Assembly: GCA_024403355.1 (NCBI GenBank)
Contig: JAKSRW010000026.1
Span: forward strand, 1 to 42,477
Direction of reading: 5' to 3'
DNA: 42,477 nucleotides
Source: Lachnospiraceae bacterium
GTDB lineage: Bacteria > Bacillota > Clostridia > Lachnospirales > Lachnospiraceae
Of this stretch, positions 8,322 through 17,629 are shown piece by piece. Under the pieces are notes generated by a model, which saw nothing but the letters and a program-made list of their open reading frames with translations, did no database searches and was not told where the DNA came from. The number at the start of each line of letters is the position of its first letter. Position 1 is the first letter of the stretch. The position numbers and the translations under genes are program-made.

Positions 8322-9275
8322 ATGGATATAGAAACAGAAAAAATACCGCTGCTTATTATTACGGGGCCCACGGCAGTCGGAAAGACTGCAGCTTCGGTGG
8401 AGCTTGCAAAGCGCCTGAACGGCGAAATTATTTCGGCTGATTCAATGCAGGTTTACCGTCATATGGATATTGGCACTGCAAAGGTTACAGAGGCGGAAAA
8501 GCAGGGGATTGCGCACTGGATGATTGACGAATTTGAGCCTGATGATGAATTTAATGTCACCATTTTCCAAAAGCGTGCGGCCCAATATATCAGAGATATT
8601 CATTCGCGCGGGAAGCTTCCGATTATTGCGGGCGGAACAGGCTTTTATATTCAGTCGGTTTTATATGATGTGGAGTTTTCCGAATATGATGATGAAAAAA
8701 AGGCCGTGGTTCAGGAAAGACTTCTGAAGGAGCTTGAGGAAAAGGGAATAGATGTCCTGTTTGAACGTCTTAAGAAAATTGATCCCGTTTATTCAGAGAT
8801 TATTCACAAAAACAACACACGCAGAGTGTTAAATGCTATTGAATTATATGAACTGACGGGGAAACGTATGTCCGAACACAATATCGAACAGCGTGAAAGA
8901 CAGAGTAAATACGATTTTTGCTATATTGTTATTAATGATGAACGTGAGAAGCTTTATGACCGAATCAACAGGCGTGTGGATATTATGCTGAAGGACGGTC
9001 TGGTGGAGGAGGTTAAAGTACTTCTTGATAAGGGCTACTCACGAGAACTGCCTTCGATGCTGGGACTGGGCTATAAAGAAATTGCGGACTATCTTTCGGG
9101 AGACTGCAGTCTGGAGCAGGCGGTTGAATTAATAAAAAGAGATACCAGACATTTTGCAAAAAAGCAGCTTACCTGGTTTAAAAGAGAACGTGATGTTATA
9201 GAAATAAACCGTAAGGATTACCCTGAGAATGAGCAGATAATAGAAAAAATTATTGAGATATTCAGAAAAAAGTAA
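8322..9275 (+). CDS. miaA: tRNA dimethylallyltransferase
   Basis: This 317-residue enzyme adds an isopentenyl group to A37 of tRNAs that read UNN codons. The P-loop GPTAVGKT lies at 15-22, followed by the substrate motif SADSMQVYR and GGTGFYIQS. The C-terminal half carries DxxxxKxxTRHFAKKQ-type helices and ends with LTWFKRE, as expected. ATG 8322 fits the family N-terminus and the AGAAAGG spacing; upstream codons to 8295 are the leader. It follows mutL by 107 bp. The frequent neighbour hfq is absent here. Confidence 0.95.
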   Translation: MDIETEKIPLLIITGPTAVGKTAASVELAKRLNGEIISADSMQVYRHMDIGTAKVTEAEKQGIAHWMIDEFEPDDEFNVTIFQKRAAQYIRDIHSRGKLPIIAGGTGFYIQSVLYDVEFSEYDDEKKAVVQERLLKELEEKGIDVLFERLKKIDPVYSEIIHKNNTRRVLNAIELYELTGKRMSEHNIEQRERQSKYDFCYIVINDEREKLYDRINRRVDIMLKDGLVEEVKVLLDKGYSRELPSMLGLGYKEIADYLSGDCSLEQAVELIKRDTRHFAKKQLTWFKRERDVIEINRKDYPENEQIIEKIIEIFRKK

Positions 9276-9355
9276 GGTTAATAGTGTTAAAAAAATATTT
9301 TTTTATACATAGATTTGTGCCTAAAGCTAATTCAGATACAGGTATTTGAATGAAG

Positions 9356-9390
9356 GTTTGCACTGCAGCAGGAAAGGTATGGTTATTAGT
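9356..9390 (+). promoter_or_regulatory. Start-site leader GTTTGC-N9-GGAAAGG before the YnbB-like gene
   Basis: GTTTGC at 9356-9361, nine bases, GGAAAGG at 9371-9377, then TATGGTTATT. Its 13-nt left part AATGAAGGTTTGC recurs before the Xer-type gene (30692-30704). An in-frame ATG at 9379 lies 12 nt before the chosen start. Confidence 0.6.
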
Positions 9391-10656
9391 ATGAATGTAA
9401 ATGATTTTTACAGGTCACTCGGACTTTCCGAGAAGACCATCGAAATTGGCGAGAAGTATGAAAAGGAATTGAAGGAGCGCTTTGAAAAGCTCGATAAGGT
9501 AGCCGAATATAACCAGATGAAGGTTATAAAGGCCATGCAGGACAACCGACTCAGCGACAGACATTTTAACGGCTCTACCGGTTACGGATACAATGATGAC
9601 GGACGTGAGACCCTTGAGGCGGTTTATGCTTCGATTTTTCACGCTGAGGATGCCCTTGTACGTCCCCAGATTACCTGCGGTACTCATGCGCTTGCACTTG
9701 CTTTATCAGCGAATTTAAGACCCGGAGATGAGCTTCTTTCACCTGTCGGTAAGCCTTATGATACGCTTGAGGGTGTAATAGGTATTACTCCTTCAAAGGG
9801 CAGTCTGGCAGAATACGGCGTATCCTACAGACAGGTAGACCTGCTGCCCGGAGGTGCCTTTGATTATGACGGAATCAGGGCTGCGATAAATGAAAAAACA
9901 AAGCTTGTAACCATCCAGCGTTCAAAGGGCTATCAGACAAGACCCACACTTTCTGTCGAAAGAATCGGTGAGCTTATCAGTTTCATTAAGTCTATAAAGC
10001 CCGAATTAACCGTAATGGTTGATAACTGCTACGGTGAATTTGTTGAAACTATTGAGCCTACCGATGTCGGTGCGGATATGTGTATCGGTTCACTTATCAA
10101 GAATCCCGGCGGCGGACTTGTAGCCACCGGCGGATATATTGTCGGAAAAAAGGAATGCATCGATAATTGTGCATACAGACTTACCAGTCCCGGACTCGGC
10201 AAGGAGGTCGGTGCCACATTAGGCATGAACCAGAGTATGTTCCAGGGTCTTTTCCTTGCCCCTACAGTTGTGGCTTCAGCTATTAAGGGTGCTATTTTTG
10301 CTGCAAGAATTTATGAGGATTTAGGCTATCCCGTTATTCCTAACGGAACGGAAGAGCGTTACGATATTATTCAGGCTATAACTCTTGGCTCAGCTGAAAA
10401 GCTCATTGCCTTTTGCGGCGGTATTCAGGCGGCCGCACCTGTTGACAGCTACGTTACACCCGAGGGCTGGGCTATGCCGGGCTATAATGACGAGGTAATT
10501 ATGGCTGCGGGTGCATTTGTACAGGGTTCTTCGATAGAGCTTTCTGCTGACGGCCCCATTGCACCGCCTTATGCGGTATATTTCCAGGGCGGACTTACCT
10601 GGTATCATGCTAAATTCGGTATTTTGATGTCACTTGACAAAATTTTAAAGTTATAA
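9391..10656 (+). CDS. Methionine gamma-lyase family PLP protein (YnbB-like)
   Basis: This 421-residue PLP-fold protein belongs to the family named after methionine gamma-lyase or 'aluminum resistance' (YnbB of Bacillus subtilis). Visible features are RLSDRHFNGSTGYGY near the N-terminus, the cofactor-contact segment ITCGTHALALALSA, VDNCYGEF with the Asp that would hold the pyridine ring, and SLIKNPGGG, whose Lys is the expected Schiff-base residue. The real substrate of this family is not established. The start at 9391 follows the leader module; ATG 9379 would add MVIS. In Bacillus the homologue also lies near miaA, which supports old synteny. Confidence 0.9.
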   Translation: MNVNDFYRSLGLSEKTIEIGEKYEKELKERFEKLDKVAEYNQMKVIKAMQDNRLSDRHFNGSTGYGYNDDGRETLEAVYASIFHAEDALVRPQITCGTHALALALSANLRPGDELLSPVGKPYDTLEGVIGITPSKGSLAEYGVSYRQVDLLPGGAFDYDGIRAAINEKTKLVTIQRSKGYQTRPTLSVERIGELISFIKSIKPELTVMVDNCYGEFVETIEPTDVGADMCIGSLIKNPGGGLVATGGYIVGKKECIDNCAYRLTSPGLGKEVGATLGMNQSMFQGLFLAPTVVASAIKGAIFAARIYEDLGYPVIPNGTEERYDIIQAITLGSAEKLIAFCGGIQAAAPVDSYVTPEGWAMPGYNDEVIMAAGAFVQGSSIELSADGPIAPPYAVYFQGGLTWYHAKFGILMSLDKILKL

Positions 10657-10679
10657 TCGTTTTTCTTATATACTTTTTG

Positions 10680-10697
10680 ATTCTATTGTGATAGAAT
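10680..10697 (+). promoter_or_regulatory. 18-bp palindromic operator over an extended -10 of radC
   Basis: ATTCTATTGTGATAGAAT has perfect 7-bp arms. Its right end supplies TGATAGAAT, an extended -10 (TGnTAGAAT). It differs by one central base from the palindrome in the promoter of the BlaI-type gene at 28707-28724. No good -35 is present at 17 nt upstream. The likely binder is that BlaI-type repressor (inference). Confidence 0.65.
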
Positions 10698-10741
10698 AAT
10701 TTCGTATGTGATTGGCCTTGAGAGAGAGGAAAGGAAGCATA

Positions 10742-11434
10742 TTGAAATATTTAAAGGTAAACGAATTACCGGAAAGTGAAAGACCGTATGAAAAGTGTGA
10801 AAAGTACGGTCCTTCTGTGCTGTCCGATGCCGAGCTTATAGCCGTAATCATCAGGACAGGAAGCAGGAATGAGCGAAGTACCGAGCTTGCCTGCAGAATA
10901 TTGTCACTTCACGGTGGCAAATACGGACCCGCAGTACTGAATCATTTAAGCTTTAAGGAGCTGACGAAGGTAAAGGGCATCGGCAGGGTTAAGGCAGTGC
11001 AGCTTTTATGTGCCGCCGAGCTTTCAAGACGGGTTTCGATGCACACTACAGAGAAGAGCGTGTATTTTAAAAATGCACACACGATTGCCTCGTATTTTAT
11101 GGAATCCATGAGGCATTTGGAACGGGAGCAGGTAAGAGTTGTATTTCTTGACAGCAGAATGAAGCTTATAGGCGAAAAGGTCCTTTATGAGGGAACCGTA
11201 GGAATGGCGCCACTTGAGGCGCGCGAGATTCTGCGTGAGGTTTTGAAATACGATGCGGTGTATTTTATCCTGCTTCATAATCATCCGTCGGGCGATCCTG
11301 AGCCGAGTTCAACGGATATCAGCTCCACAATCCGGATTAAGGAGGGTGGCCAGAATATAGGGGTCAGGCTTTTTGATCACATAGTGATTGGTGATAACAG
11401 ATATGTCAGTATGAAGGAAGCGGGCTATCTGTAA
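10742..11434 (+). CDS. radC: RadC/JAB-domain protein
   Basis: This 230-residue protein has an N-terminal helix-hairpin-helix part (KVKGIGRVKAVQLL) and a C-terminal MPN/JAB metalloprotease-like domain with the metal motif HNHPSGDPEPSSTD. The name comes from a mis-assigned E. coli repair mutant; the biochemical role remains uncertain. No ATG fits. TTG 10742 is chosen because a strong GGAAAGGA lies six bases upstream and it yields the usual KVNELPESERP start; TTG 10712 would lie upstream of that site. Radc-mreB adjacency is common in Firmicutes. Its promoter is overlapped by an 18-bp palindrome. Confidence 0.9.
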   Translation: MKYLKVNELPESERPYEKCEKYGPSVLSDAELIAVIIRTGSRNERSTELACRILSLHGGKYGPAVLNHLSFKELTKVKGIGRVKAVQLLCAAELSRRVSMHTTEKSVYFKNAHTIASYFMESMRHLEREQVRVVFLDSRMKLIGEKVLYEGTVGMAPLEAREILREVLKYDAVYFILLHNHPSGDPEPSSTDISSTIRIKEGGQNIGVRLFDHIVIGDNRYVSMKEAGYL

Positions 11435-11470
11435 ACTTTGAATTGTATTTAGAAGGGCATGGTAATCATA

Positions 11471-12502
11471 ATGTCTAAGGCATACGGAATAGACCTGGGT
11501 ACAAGTACCCTTACCATATACTCTAAGGGCGATGGCATTATTTATGATGAGAAGAATGTTATCGCGGTATTAGATGAAAAGCGTGTAATAGCCATCGGAA
11601 ACGATGCTTACGATATGTACGGAAAGGCACCTGACAATATCAGCGTTTCCTATCCGGTACAGTATGGAGTTATTGCGGATATTAAGAATATGAATTCCAT
11701 GATAAATCTGGTATTTGAAAAAATATCGGAGCAGCATGGAAGAGTAAACGGCGGAGAATTTATTATTTCGATTCCGACAGATGTCACAGAGGTCGAGAAA
11801 AGGGCTTTTGTTGAACTGATAGAGGAATCCGATGCGGCTCCGAGATCGGTAAAAATAGTTGACCGTCCCATTGCAAATGCTTTGGGGGCGGGACTTGACG
11901 TTAATCAGCCAACAGGTGTGATGGTGGTTGATATAGGTGCCGATACTACGGAAATCTCAGTAATGGCACTTGGCGGAATTGTATTAAGTAAGCTGATTCC
12001 GGTGGGCGGAAATAAGTTCGATGCAAATATCATCAATGCGGTTCGTAAGGATTATGCGCTGGTTATAGGTAATAAAACGGCTGAAAATCTTAAGATAAAG
12101 CTTGCATCTGCAGTCAGGCCGAAGGAGGATGAGATTTCCTCGATGCGTGTATACGGCCGTGATGTAATAAGCGGGCTTCCTGTTACTAAAGAAATTGATT
12201 CGGAGTTTATATATGAGGCTATTTATGAGCATCTGATGACTATAGTGGATGCGGTAAAGAGCGTTCTTGAAAGAACTCCCCCTGAGCTTGCCTCAGACAT
12301 TATTGATTCCGGCATCTATGTTACGGGCGGATCGGCAAGGATTAAAAAGCTTGACAGACTGCTTATTCATTCCACGGAACAGCTGATTAATATCTGTGAT
12401 GATCCCGGAACTACGGTGGCTATGGGTCTTGGCCGTATAATTGAAAGACCTGCATTCAGCAAGCTTGCGGTAAAGCTCAGAATGCCGCAATTAAAAGATT
12501 AA
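11471..12502 (+). CDS. mreB: MreB-family actin-like rod-shape protein
   Basis: This 343-residue actin-fold protein forms membrane filaments that guide lateral wall synthesis. Phosphate 1 is AYGIDLGTSTLTIY; phosphate 2 is VVDIGADTTEISVMALGG, where the usual second and third glycines are Ala and Asp; the adenosine motif is YVTGGSARI. The start at 11471 follows AGAAGGG; an in-frame ATG at 11459 would add MVII. It opens the mreBCD-PBP2 series and lies 36 bp behind radC. Its divergence from canonical MreB suggests another paralogue may exist elsewhere. Confidence 0.92.
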   Translation: MSKAYGIDLGTSTLTIYSKGDGIIYDEKNVIAVLDEKRVIAIGNDAYDMYGKAPDNISVSYPVQYGVIADIKNMNSMINLVFEKISEQHGRVNGGEFIISIPTDVTEVEKRAFVELIEESDAAPRSVKIVDRPIANALGAGLDVNQPTGVMVVDIGADTTEISVMALGGIVLSKLIPVGGNKFDANIINAVRKDYALVIGNKTAENLKIKLASAVRPKEDEISSMRVYGRDVISGLPVTKEIDSEFIYEAIYEHLMTIVDAVKSVLERTPPELASDIIDSGIYVTGGSARIKKLDRLLIHSTEQLINICDDPGTTVAMGLGRIIERPAFSKLAVKLRMPQLKD

Positions 12503-12518
12503 ATAAAGGGTTATATTA

Positions 12519-13382
12519 ATGGGACGCAAAACAAAGAAAATACAAATCAGTCCTAAGCTGGTTTATGTACTTGTTACCATTGTCTGTATAGCACTGATCG
12601 TTCTTTCTTATATTTTCGCTGATAAGCTGGAGCCTGTAAAATATGCGATTTCCAACTGCTTTGCACCTATGCAGAGGGGAATTGATACTTTCGGCAGTAA
12701 AATCACTGACAAGCTTCATATGTTTTCGGATATAGATGATCTGATAGAGGAAAACGAGAAGCTCAAGGCGGAGCTTGAAAATGTAAAGAGCGAGAATCAG
12801 ATGCTTACTCAGGAAAAGTACGAGCTGAACTGGTTCAGGGATTTATATGAGCTTGATATGCAGTATCTGGATTACCGGAAGGTTGCGGCGAGAGTAATCA
12901 GCCGTGATCCGAACAGTTATATCAATGAATTTGTAATTGATAAGGGAAGCGAGGACGGTATTGCCGTGGATATGAACGTTATGTCCGGCAACGGTCTGGT
13001 AGGTATTATCACGGAAGTTGGAAAGAACTGGTCTAAGGTTCGTTCGATTATTGATGATAAAAGTTCGGTCAGCGGTATGTTCCTTACGACCTCGGATAAA
13101 TGTATCGTAAAGGGAAATCTGGAGCTTCTGGATGACGGCTATATCAATGTTGAAATGATTAATGCAAATGCCGAGATTTACGATAATTACGAGGTGGTTA
13201 CCTCATATATCAGTGATAAATATCTGCCCGGTATCCTTATCGGATATATAAGCAATATTACGGCGGATACTGATAAGTTTTCAAAGCATGCATACCTGAC
13301 ACCTGCGGTGGATTTTAACCATATTGATGCAGTTCTGGTTATTACCACGCTGCGTGAGAGTCTTGAAGGATTAGAGGAATAA
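12519..13382 (+). CDS. mreC: Rod shape-determining protein MreC
   Basis: This 287-residue protein has one N-terminal membrane segment (about residues 11-30), a coiled coil near 68-100 (DLIEENEKLKAELENVKSEN) and an extracytoplasmic beta domain with VISRDPNSYINEFVIDKGS and GLVGIITEVG. It scaffolds PBP2 and RodA at the cell side wall. The stop codon overlaps the mreD start by one base (TAATG), implying translational coupling. Confidence 0.95.
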   Translation: MGRKTKKIQISPKLVYVLVTIVCIALIVLSYIFADKLEPVKYAISNCFAPMQRGIDTFGSKITDKLHMFSDIDDLIEENEKLKAELENVKSENQMLTQEKYELNWFRDLYELDMQYLDYRKVAARVISRDPNSYINEFVIDKGSEDGIAVDMNVMSGNGLVGIITEVGKNWSKVRSIIDDKSSVSGMFLTTSDKCIVKGNLELLDDGYINVEMINANAEIYDNYEVVTSYISDKYLPGILIGYISNITADTDKFSKHAYLTPAVDFNHIDAVLVITTLRESLEGLEE

Positions 13383-13933
13383 TGTGGCAGATACCCATAG
13401 TTTTTATTGAAGTAATAATTGCATATCTCTTGCAGACGGCAGTCTTTACGGATATTCAGATGGCCGGCGTTGTACCTGATATGCTGATAATTATAATATG
13501 TGCCATAGCCTATATGAAGGGCAGGGTTCCCGGCACCGCCACAGGCTTTTTCTGTGGTCTTCTGGTTGACTGTACCTACGGCAGTGTAATCGGTTTATTT
13601 GCATTTATGTATGCTACAATCGGTTATTTCTGCGGCTATGCCAATAAAATATTCGACAGGGACGATTATACAATGCCCTATGTCCTTATAGGCCTGTCGG
13701 AGCTAATTTATAATCTGATGTATTTTGTGTTCTTTATGGTTTTGAACGGAAAGCTGAATCTTGGCTGGTACATGGTCAAGTATATTTTCCCCAAAATCAT
13801 ATACACAGTATTTGTATCCCTTTTATTTTACAGACTGCTCAATATGCAGAATAATTTCTTTGAGAGCAGAAAAAATCGTTTTAAAAAAATCAAAAAAGAA
13901 ATAGATAAAGAAATAGTAAATGAAAATTCTTAA
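13382..13933 (+). CDS. mreD: Rod shape-determining protein MreD
   Basis: This 183-residue, very hydrophobic protein has about five membrane segments and a lysine-rich cytosolic C-terminus. Position and length identify it; the sequence itself is weakly conserved. It begins on the last base of mreC and ends 14 bases inside the following PBP2 gene, so all three are coupled. Confidence 0.9.
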   Translation: MWQIPIVFIEVIIAYLLQTAVFTDIQMAGVVPDMLIIIICAIAYMKGRVPGTATGFFCGLLVDCTYGSVIGLFAFMYATIGYFCGYANKIFDRDDYTMPYVLIGLSELIYNLMYFVFFMVLNGKLNLGWYMVKYIFPKIIYTVFVSLLFYRLLNMQNNFFESRKNRFKKIKKEIDKEIVNENS

Positions 13934-16835
13934 ACAGATTTGGAATAAAATAAAGGAAATAATGAGAATCAGACTGATTTTTATGACGATAATTGCTCTG
14001 ATTCTTTTTACCGTACTTGCAATCAGAATGTATAATCTTCAGATTCTTGAGGCTACGGAAACAACGCAGATTACTTCATCCGCATCCTCAAATTATAAGT
14101 CGGAGGTTACCAGATACACTGAGAGTACGAGAGGTAATATTTACGACAGAAACGGCAATCTTCTGGCTTATAATGTTCAGAGCTTTTCGGTTGTTATGAC
14201 TAATAATGCGACCGTTACCACAAATGAGCAGAAGAATACAATGATTAAAAAGCTTATTGATATTCTCGAAAAGCACGGTAATCAGATTGAGATTGATTTC
14301 CCTATCGTTTACGACGGACCGGGTGAGGTTTATACAGACGAGAACGGTGAGCTTGTAGATGAGGGACCTCAGTTTAAGTTTACCGTATCAGGTACCGCTG
14401 AGCTCAGATTTAAGAAGAATGCATACGGTTTGCCCAGTATTTCAAAGCTCTCCGATGAGCAGAGGGATGCCAGTGCTACAGAGGTATATAAATTCCTCAA
14501 AAAGGGTAATAAGTCCGTTGCAATGTTCGGTATTTCAGATGATTACTCGGTAGAGGATTCCCTGAAAATCATGGCTATCAGATATACGCTTTTTACCCTT
14601 TATCCCCAGTATTCACAGTTCACTCTTTGCAGTGATGTGGATGAAAAGACCATTGCGGCAATCAGGGAAAATGAGGGTGATATTCCCGGTGTCGAGGTAA
14701 AATCGCAGTTTTTGCGTGTGTATAACGACAGTATTTATTTTGCGCATATTTTAGGATATACGGGACAGGCAAACGAGGATGAGGTAGAAGCCCTTAACGA
14801 GGGACTTATTGACAGTATGTATTCAACCTCTGATATTGTCGGAAAAACAGGTATAGAGAAGGAGCTTGATTCAGTGCTTCGCGGAAAGAAGGGACAGGTT
14901 TCTCTTACCCTGAATTCGGCCAACAGAATCCTTTCACAGACTGTAGGTAAGTCTTCGGAGGCCGGTAATGATGTTTATCTTACTATTGACCGTGAGCTTC
15001 AGATTGCCTGCTACCATATTCTTGAAAATAATATTTCGGCTATTCTTCGTTCTAAGATTGTAAATTCGGACAGCTATGGCGGAAAGGGAGATAACGCAAG
15101 TAAGATTACCATCCCCATCTGCGAGGTTTATAATGCCTTTTTCGACAATGAGATGCTTGATTTGAGACATTTTAATGCGGATGATGCAAGTGCTCTTGAA
15201 CAGAAGGTGGCCAAGCTCTATCAGGACAGATATGCGCTTGTAAGAAATAATCTCTACAGCGTGCTTTCGTTTGATACACCGATTAAAAACAGCAGTCTTT
15301 CTGATGAAATGAAGAAATATATTGATTATATTTATTCGATGTTGAAGAATGAGGGTGTGGTAATCAGGGAAAATATTAATACCAAGGATAAGGTATATCT
15401 GGATTATCAGGACGGTAAGATTTCACTCAGCGAATACCTCCAGTACGGTATTAACAATGACTGGATAGATCTGGGAAGACTCGGTATATCCACTGATTAC
15501 AGGACCAATAAGGAAATCTACAATAGAATTCTCGAATTTATATTTGAAGAAATCAAGGACGACAATGATTTTGAAAAGCTGATCTACAGGGTGCTTGTAT
15601 TCGGATACAAGATTACCGGCAGAGAGTGCTGCCTGCTTCTTTACGATCAGGGTGTTCTCGAATATAACGAGAATGACTACGCAAGACTTAATAACGGTAA
15701 TATTTCCCCCTATGATTTTGTGATGGAGAAGCTTACAAATCTGGAAATTACGCCCGGTATGCTTGCGCTTGAGCCCTGCAGCGGTTCTATTGTTATCACC
15801 GACCCGAATAACGGTGATGTACTTGCCGAGGTTACATATCCCAGCTATGATATAAATAAGCTGGCAAATAAAATCGATTACGAATATTACAGAAAGCTTA
15901 TTAAAAATAAGGCAACACCGCTTTTGAGCAGACCTACACAGCAGATGACTACAACAGGTTCTACCTTTAAGCCTCTGATGTCACTTGCGGGACTGGGTGA
16001 GGGTATTATTTCCGTATCTACTCAGATACAGGATAAGGGTATTTTTGAGGAGGTCGACCCTTCTCCCAAGTGTTGGAAATATCCCGGAAACCACGGCTGG
16101 ATAACACTTACTCAGGCAATTCAGCACTCCTGTAACTATTTCTTTTATGATGTCGGTTACAAAATGTCACTTGATTCCAATCAGGAATACAGCGACAGCT
16201 TAGGTCTTTCAAAGATTCAGAAATATGCTTCGATGTTCGGACTTAATGCAAAATCGGGTGTTGAGGTGCCGGAAAGCCAGCCTACCATATCTACTACGGA
16301 TGCGGTTCGTACATCAATCGGCTATTATCACAGCTTCGCGCCCATTCAGATTGCGCGCTATGTTACAGCCATTGCGAACAAGGGAACGGTCTATAATCTG
16401 ACTCTTGTTGATAAAACTGTAAATGAAGAGAAAAAATTAGTTGTTAATAATGCCGCAACAGTGTATAATAACATAGATATATATTCGGATAGCGAGTGGA
16501 ATGCTGTTCAGAAGGGTATGTTCGATGTAGTAAATACATCCGCAAACAGTCTGAACAAGCTTTACGGTGATTTAGGCTTTTATGTTGCCGGCAAAACCGG
16601 TACCGCCCAGGTCAGCCTTACACATCCTTCTCATGGTCTTTTTATTTCCTTTGCACCCTATGAGAAGCCTGAAATTGCAGTTACTGTTGTACTTCCCAAC
16701 GGATATGCCTCAGCTAACGCAGCCAAGCTGGCGCGAGAGGTATACGGTCTCTATTTTAATGAGGAGAATAAGGAAGCACTTTTAAGTGGTGATATGACTA
16801 CCACAACGGTTACTAACATTACAGTATCCGACTAA
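13920..16835 (+). CDS. mrdA: Class B penicillin-binding protein 2
   Basis: This 971-residue D,D-transpeptidase crosslinks peptidoglycan during elongation. There is one N-terminal membrane helix (about 17-40), the pedestal motif RGNIYDRNGNLLAYN, and a transpeptidase domain with active-site STFK (Ser681), SCN (737-739) and KTGTAQ (892-897). It is longer than the 600-700 residues of many PBP2s: about 250 residues between roughly 350 and 600 form an extra charged, helical stretch between the pedestal and catalytic parts. Similar long PBPs are known in Clostridia. It sits between mreD and minC and partners with RodA encoded 2 kb downstream. Confidence 0.93.
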   Translation: MKILKQIWNKIKEIMRIRLIFMTIIALILFTVLAIRMYNLQILEATETTQITSSASSNYKSEVTRYTESTRGNIYDRNGNLLAYNVQSFSVVMTNNATVTTNEQKNTMIKKLIDILEKHGNQIEIDFPIVYDGPGEVYTDENGELVDEGPQFKFTVSGTAELRFKKNAYGLPSISKLSDEQRDASATEVYKFLKKGNKSVAMFGISDDYSVEDSLKIMAIRYTLFTLYPQYSQFTLCSDVDEKTIAAIRENEGDIPGVEVKSQFLRVYNDSIYFAHILGYTGQANEDEVEALNEGLIDSMYSTSDIVGKTGIEKELDSVLRGKKGQVSLTLNSANRILSQTVGKSSEAGNDVYLTIDRELQIACYHILENNISAILRSKIVNSDSYGGKGDNASKITIPICEVYNAFFDNEMLDLRHFNADDASALEQKVAKLYQDRYALVRNNLYSVLSFDTPIKNSSLSDEMKKYIDYIYSMLKNEGVVIRENINTKDKVYLDYQDGKISLSEYLQYGINNDWIDLGRLGISTDYRTNKEIYNRILEFIFEEIKDDNDFEKLIYRVLVFGYKITGRECCLLLYDQGVLEYNENDYARLNNGNISPYDFVMEKLTNLEITPGMLALEPCSGSIVITDPNNGDVLAEVTYPSYDINKLANKIDYEYYRKLIKNKATPLLSRPTQQMTTTGSTFKPLMSLAGLGEGIISVSTQIQDKGIFEEVDPSPKCWKYPGNHGWITLTQAIQHSCNYFFYDVGYKMSLDSNQEYSDSLGLSKIQKYASMFGLNAKSGVEVPESQPTISTTDAVRTSIGYYHSFAPIQIARYVTAIANKGTVYNLTLVDKTVNEEKKLVVNNAATVYNNIDIYSDSEWNAVQKGMFDVVNTSANSLNKLYGDLGFYVAGKTGTAQVSLTHPSHGLFISFAPYEKPEIAVTVVLPNGYASANAAKLAREVYGLYFNEENKEALLSGDMTTTTVTNITVSD

Positions 16836-16941
16836 TATAAAAGGGAGAGGTTTGAAAATATATTTTTAAACTATGAGACTGGTGCAAAAGCGCCAATCTA
16901 CTCCATGAGAACTCATTGCATTCATTGCATTAGGAGGAATG

Positions 16942-17613
16942 ATGGACAATTCAGTTGTAATTAAGGGTAGTAAAAACGGTATAACCGTTGTTCTTGACAA
17001 TGAGCTTGATTTTAAGGAGCTTAAAAGCAAGGTTGCTATTAAATTCAAGGACAGCAGAAAGTTTCTCGGAGATGCCAAGACGGCTGTTTCCTTTGATGGC
17101 AGAACACTGACAGAGGAGGAGGAAGAGGAGCTTATTGAGGTTATTCGTGCTTACTCAAAGCTTGATGTAATCTGTGTACTTAATAAGGATGAGGGCCGGA
17201 ACAAAAAGTTCGAGCAGGCGGTTGATTCCACGATTTCTGAGATGAATTTAACCACTGCACGCTTTTATAAGGGTAACCTTCGTTCGGGTCAGTGCGTAGA
17301 AAATGATGCGGGTGTAATAATTCTCGGGGATGTTAATCCCGGAGCCAGCATTATTACGAACGGAAATATTATCGTACTCGGCGCCTTGAAGGGTATGGCT
17401 TATGCAGGTGCGGGCGGAAACAAAAACAGCTTTGTAATTGCCCTTGAGATGAATCCCATGCAGATTCGTATTGCGGATATGATTGCCAGAGCACCCGATA
17501 AGCCCAGCCGAAAGAAGATTAAAGGGCCTCAGATTGCTTATCTTGACGCTAACAATAATATTTGCATCAGTGAGTATTCAAAAGATGTGATTAACATTTT
17601 AACGATAAATTAA
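16942..17613 (+). CDS. minC: Septum site-determining protein MinC
   Basis: This 223-residue protein blocks FtsZ polymers away from midcell. The N-terminal domain covers about residues 1-100. The C-terminal beta-helix domain has the hallmark repeats GQCVENDAGVIILGDVNPGA and NIIVLGALKGMAYAG, then the MinD-contact end. TAGGAGG lies just upstream; ATG 16942 has better spacing (4 nt) than ATG 16939 (1 nt). The 106-bp gap from PBP2 holds a small TGGTGC/GCGCCA hairpin but no clear promoter. Confidence 0.93.
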   Translation: MDNSVVIKGSKNGITVVLDNELDFKELKSKVAIKFKDSRKFLGDAKTAVSFDGRTLTEEEEEELIEVIRAYSKLDVICVLNKDEGRNKKFEQAVDSTISEMNLTTARFYKGNLRSGQCVENDAGVIILGDVNPGASIITNGNIIVLGALKGMAYAGAGGNKNSFVIALEMNPMQIRIADMIARAPDKPSRKKIKGPQIAYLDANNNICISEYSKDVINILTIN

Positions 17614-17629
17614 TGGAGGATTTTAAATA

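Noticed and set aside
9289..9304. 16-bp palindrome of seven As, TA and seven Ts after miaA
   Set aside because: It has no GC stem, so it is not an intrinsic terminator, and pure A/T runs of this kind arise easily in AT-rich gaps.
10634..10657. TTGACA and TATAAT at the end of the YnbB-like gene
   Set aside because: Both hexamers are perfect but only 12 nt apart, too close for a sigma-A promoter, and the first lies inside the coding end.
14017..14199. Short plus-strand frames inside the PBP2 gene and others inside frr, divIVA and lexA
   Set aside because: They lie in other frames of well-identified genes and have no independent support.
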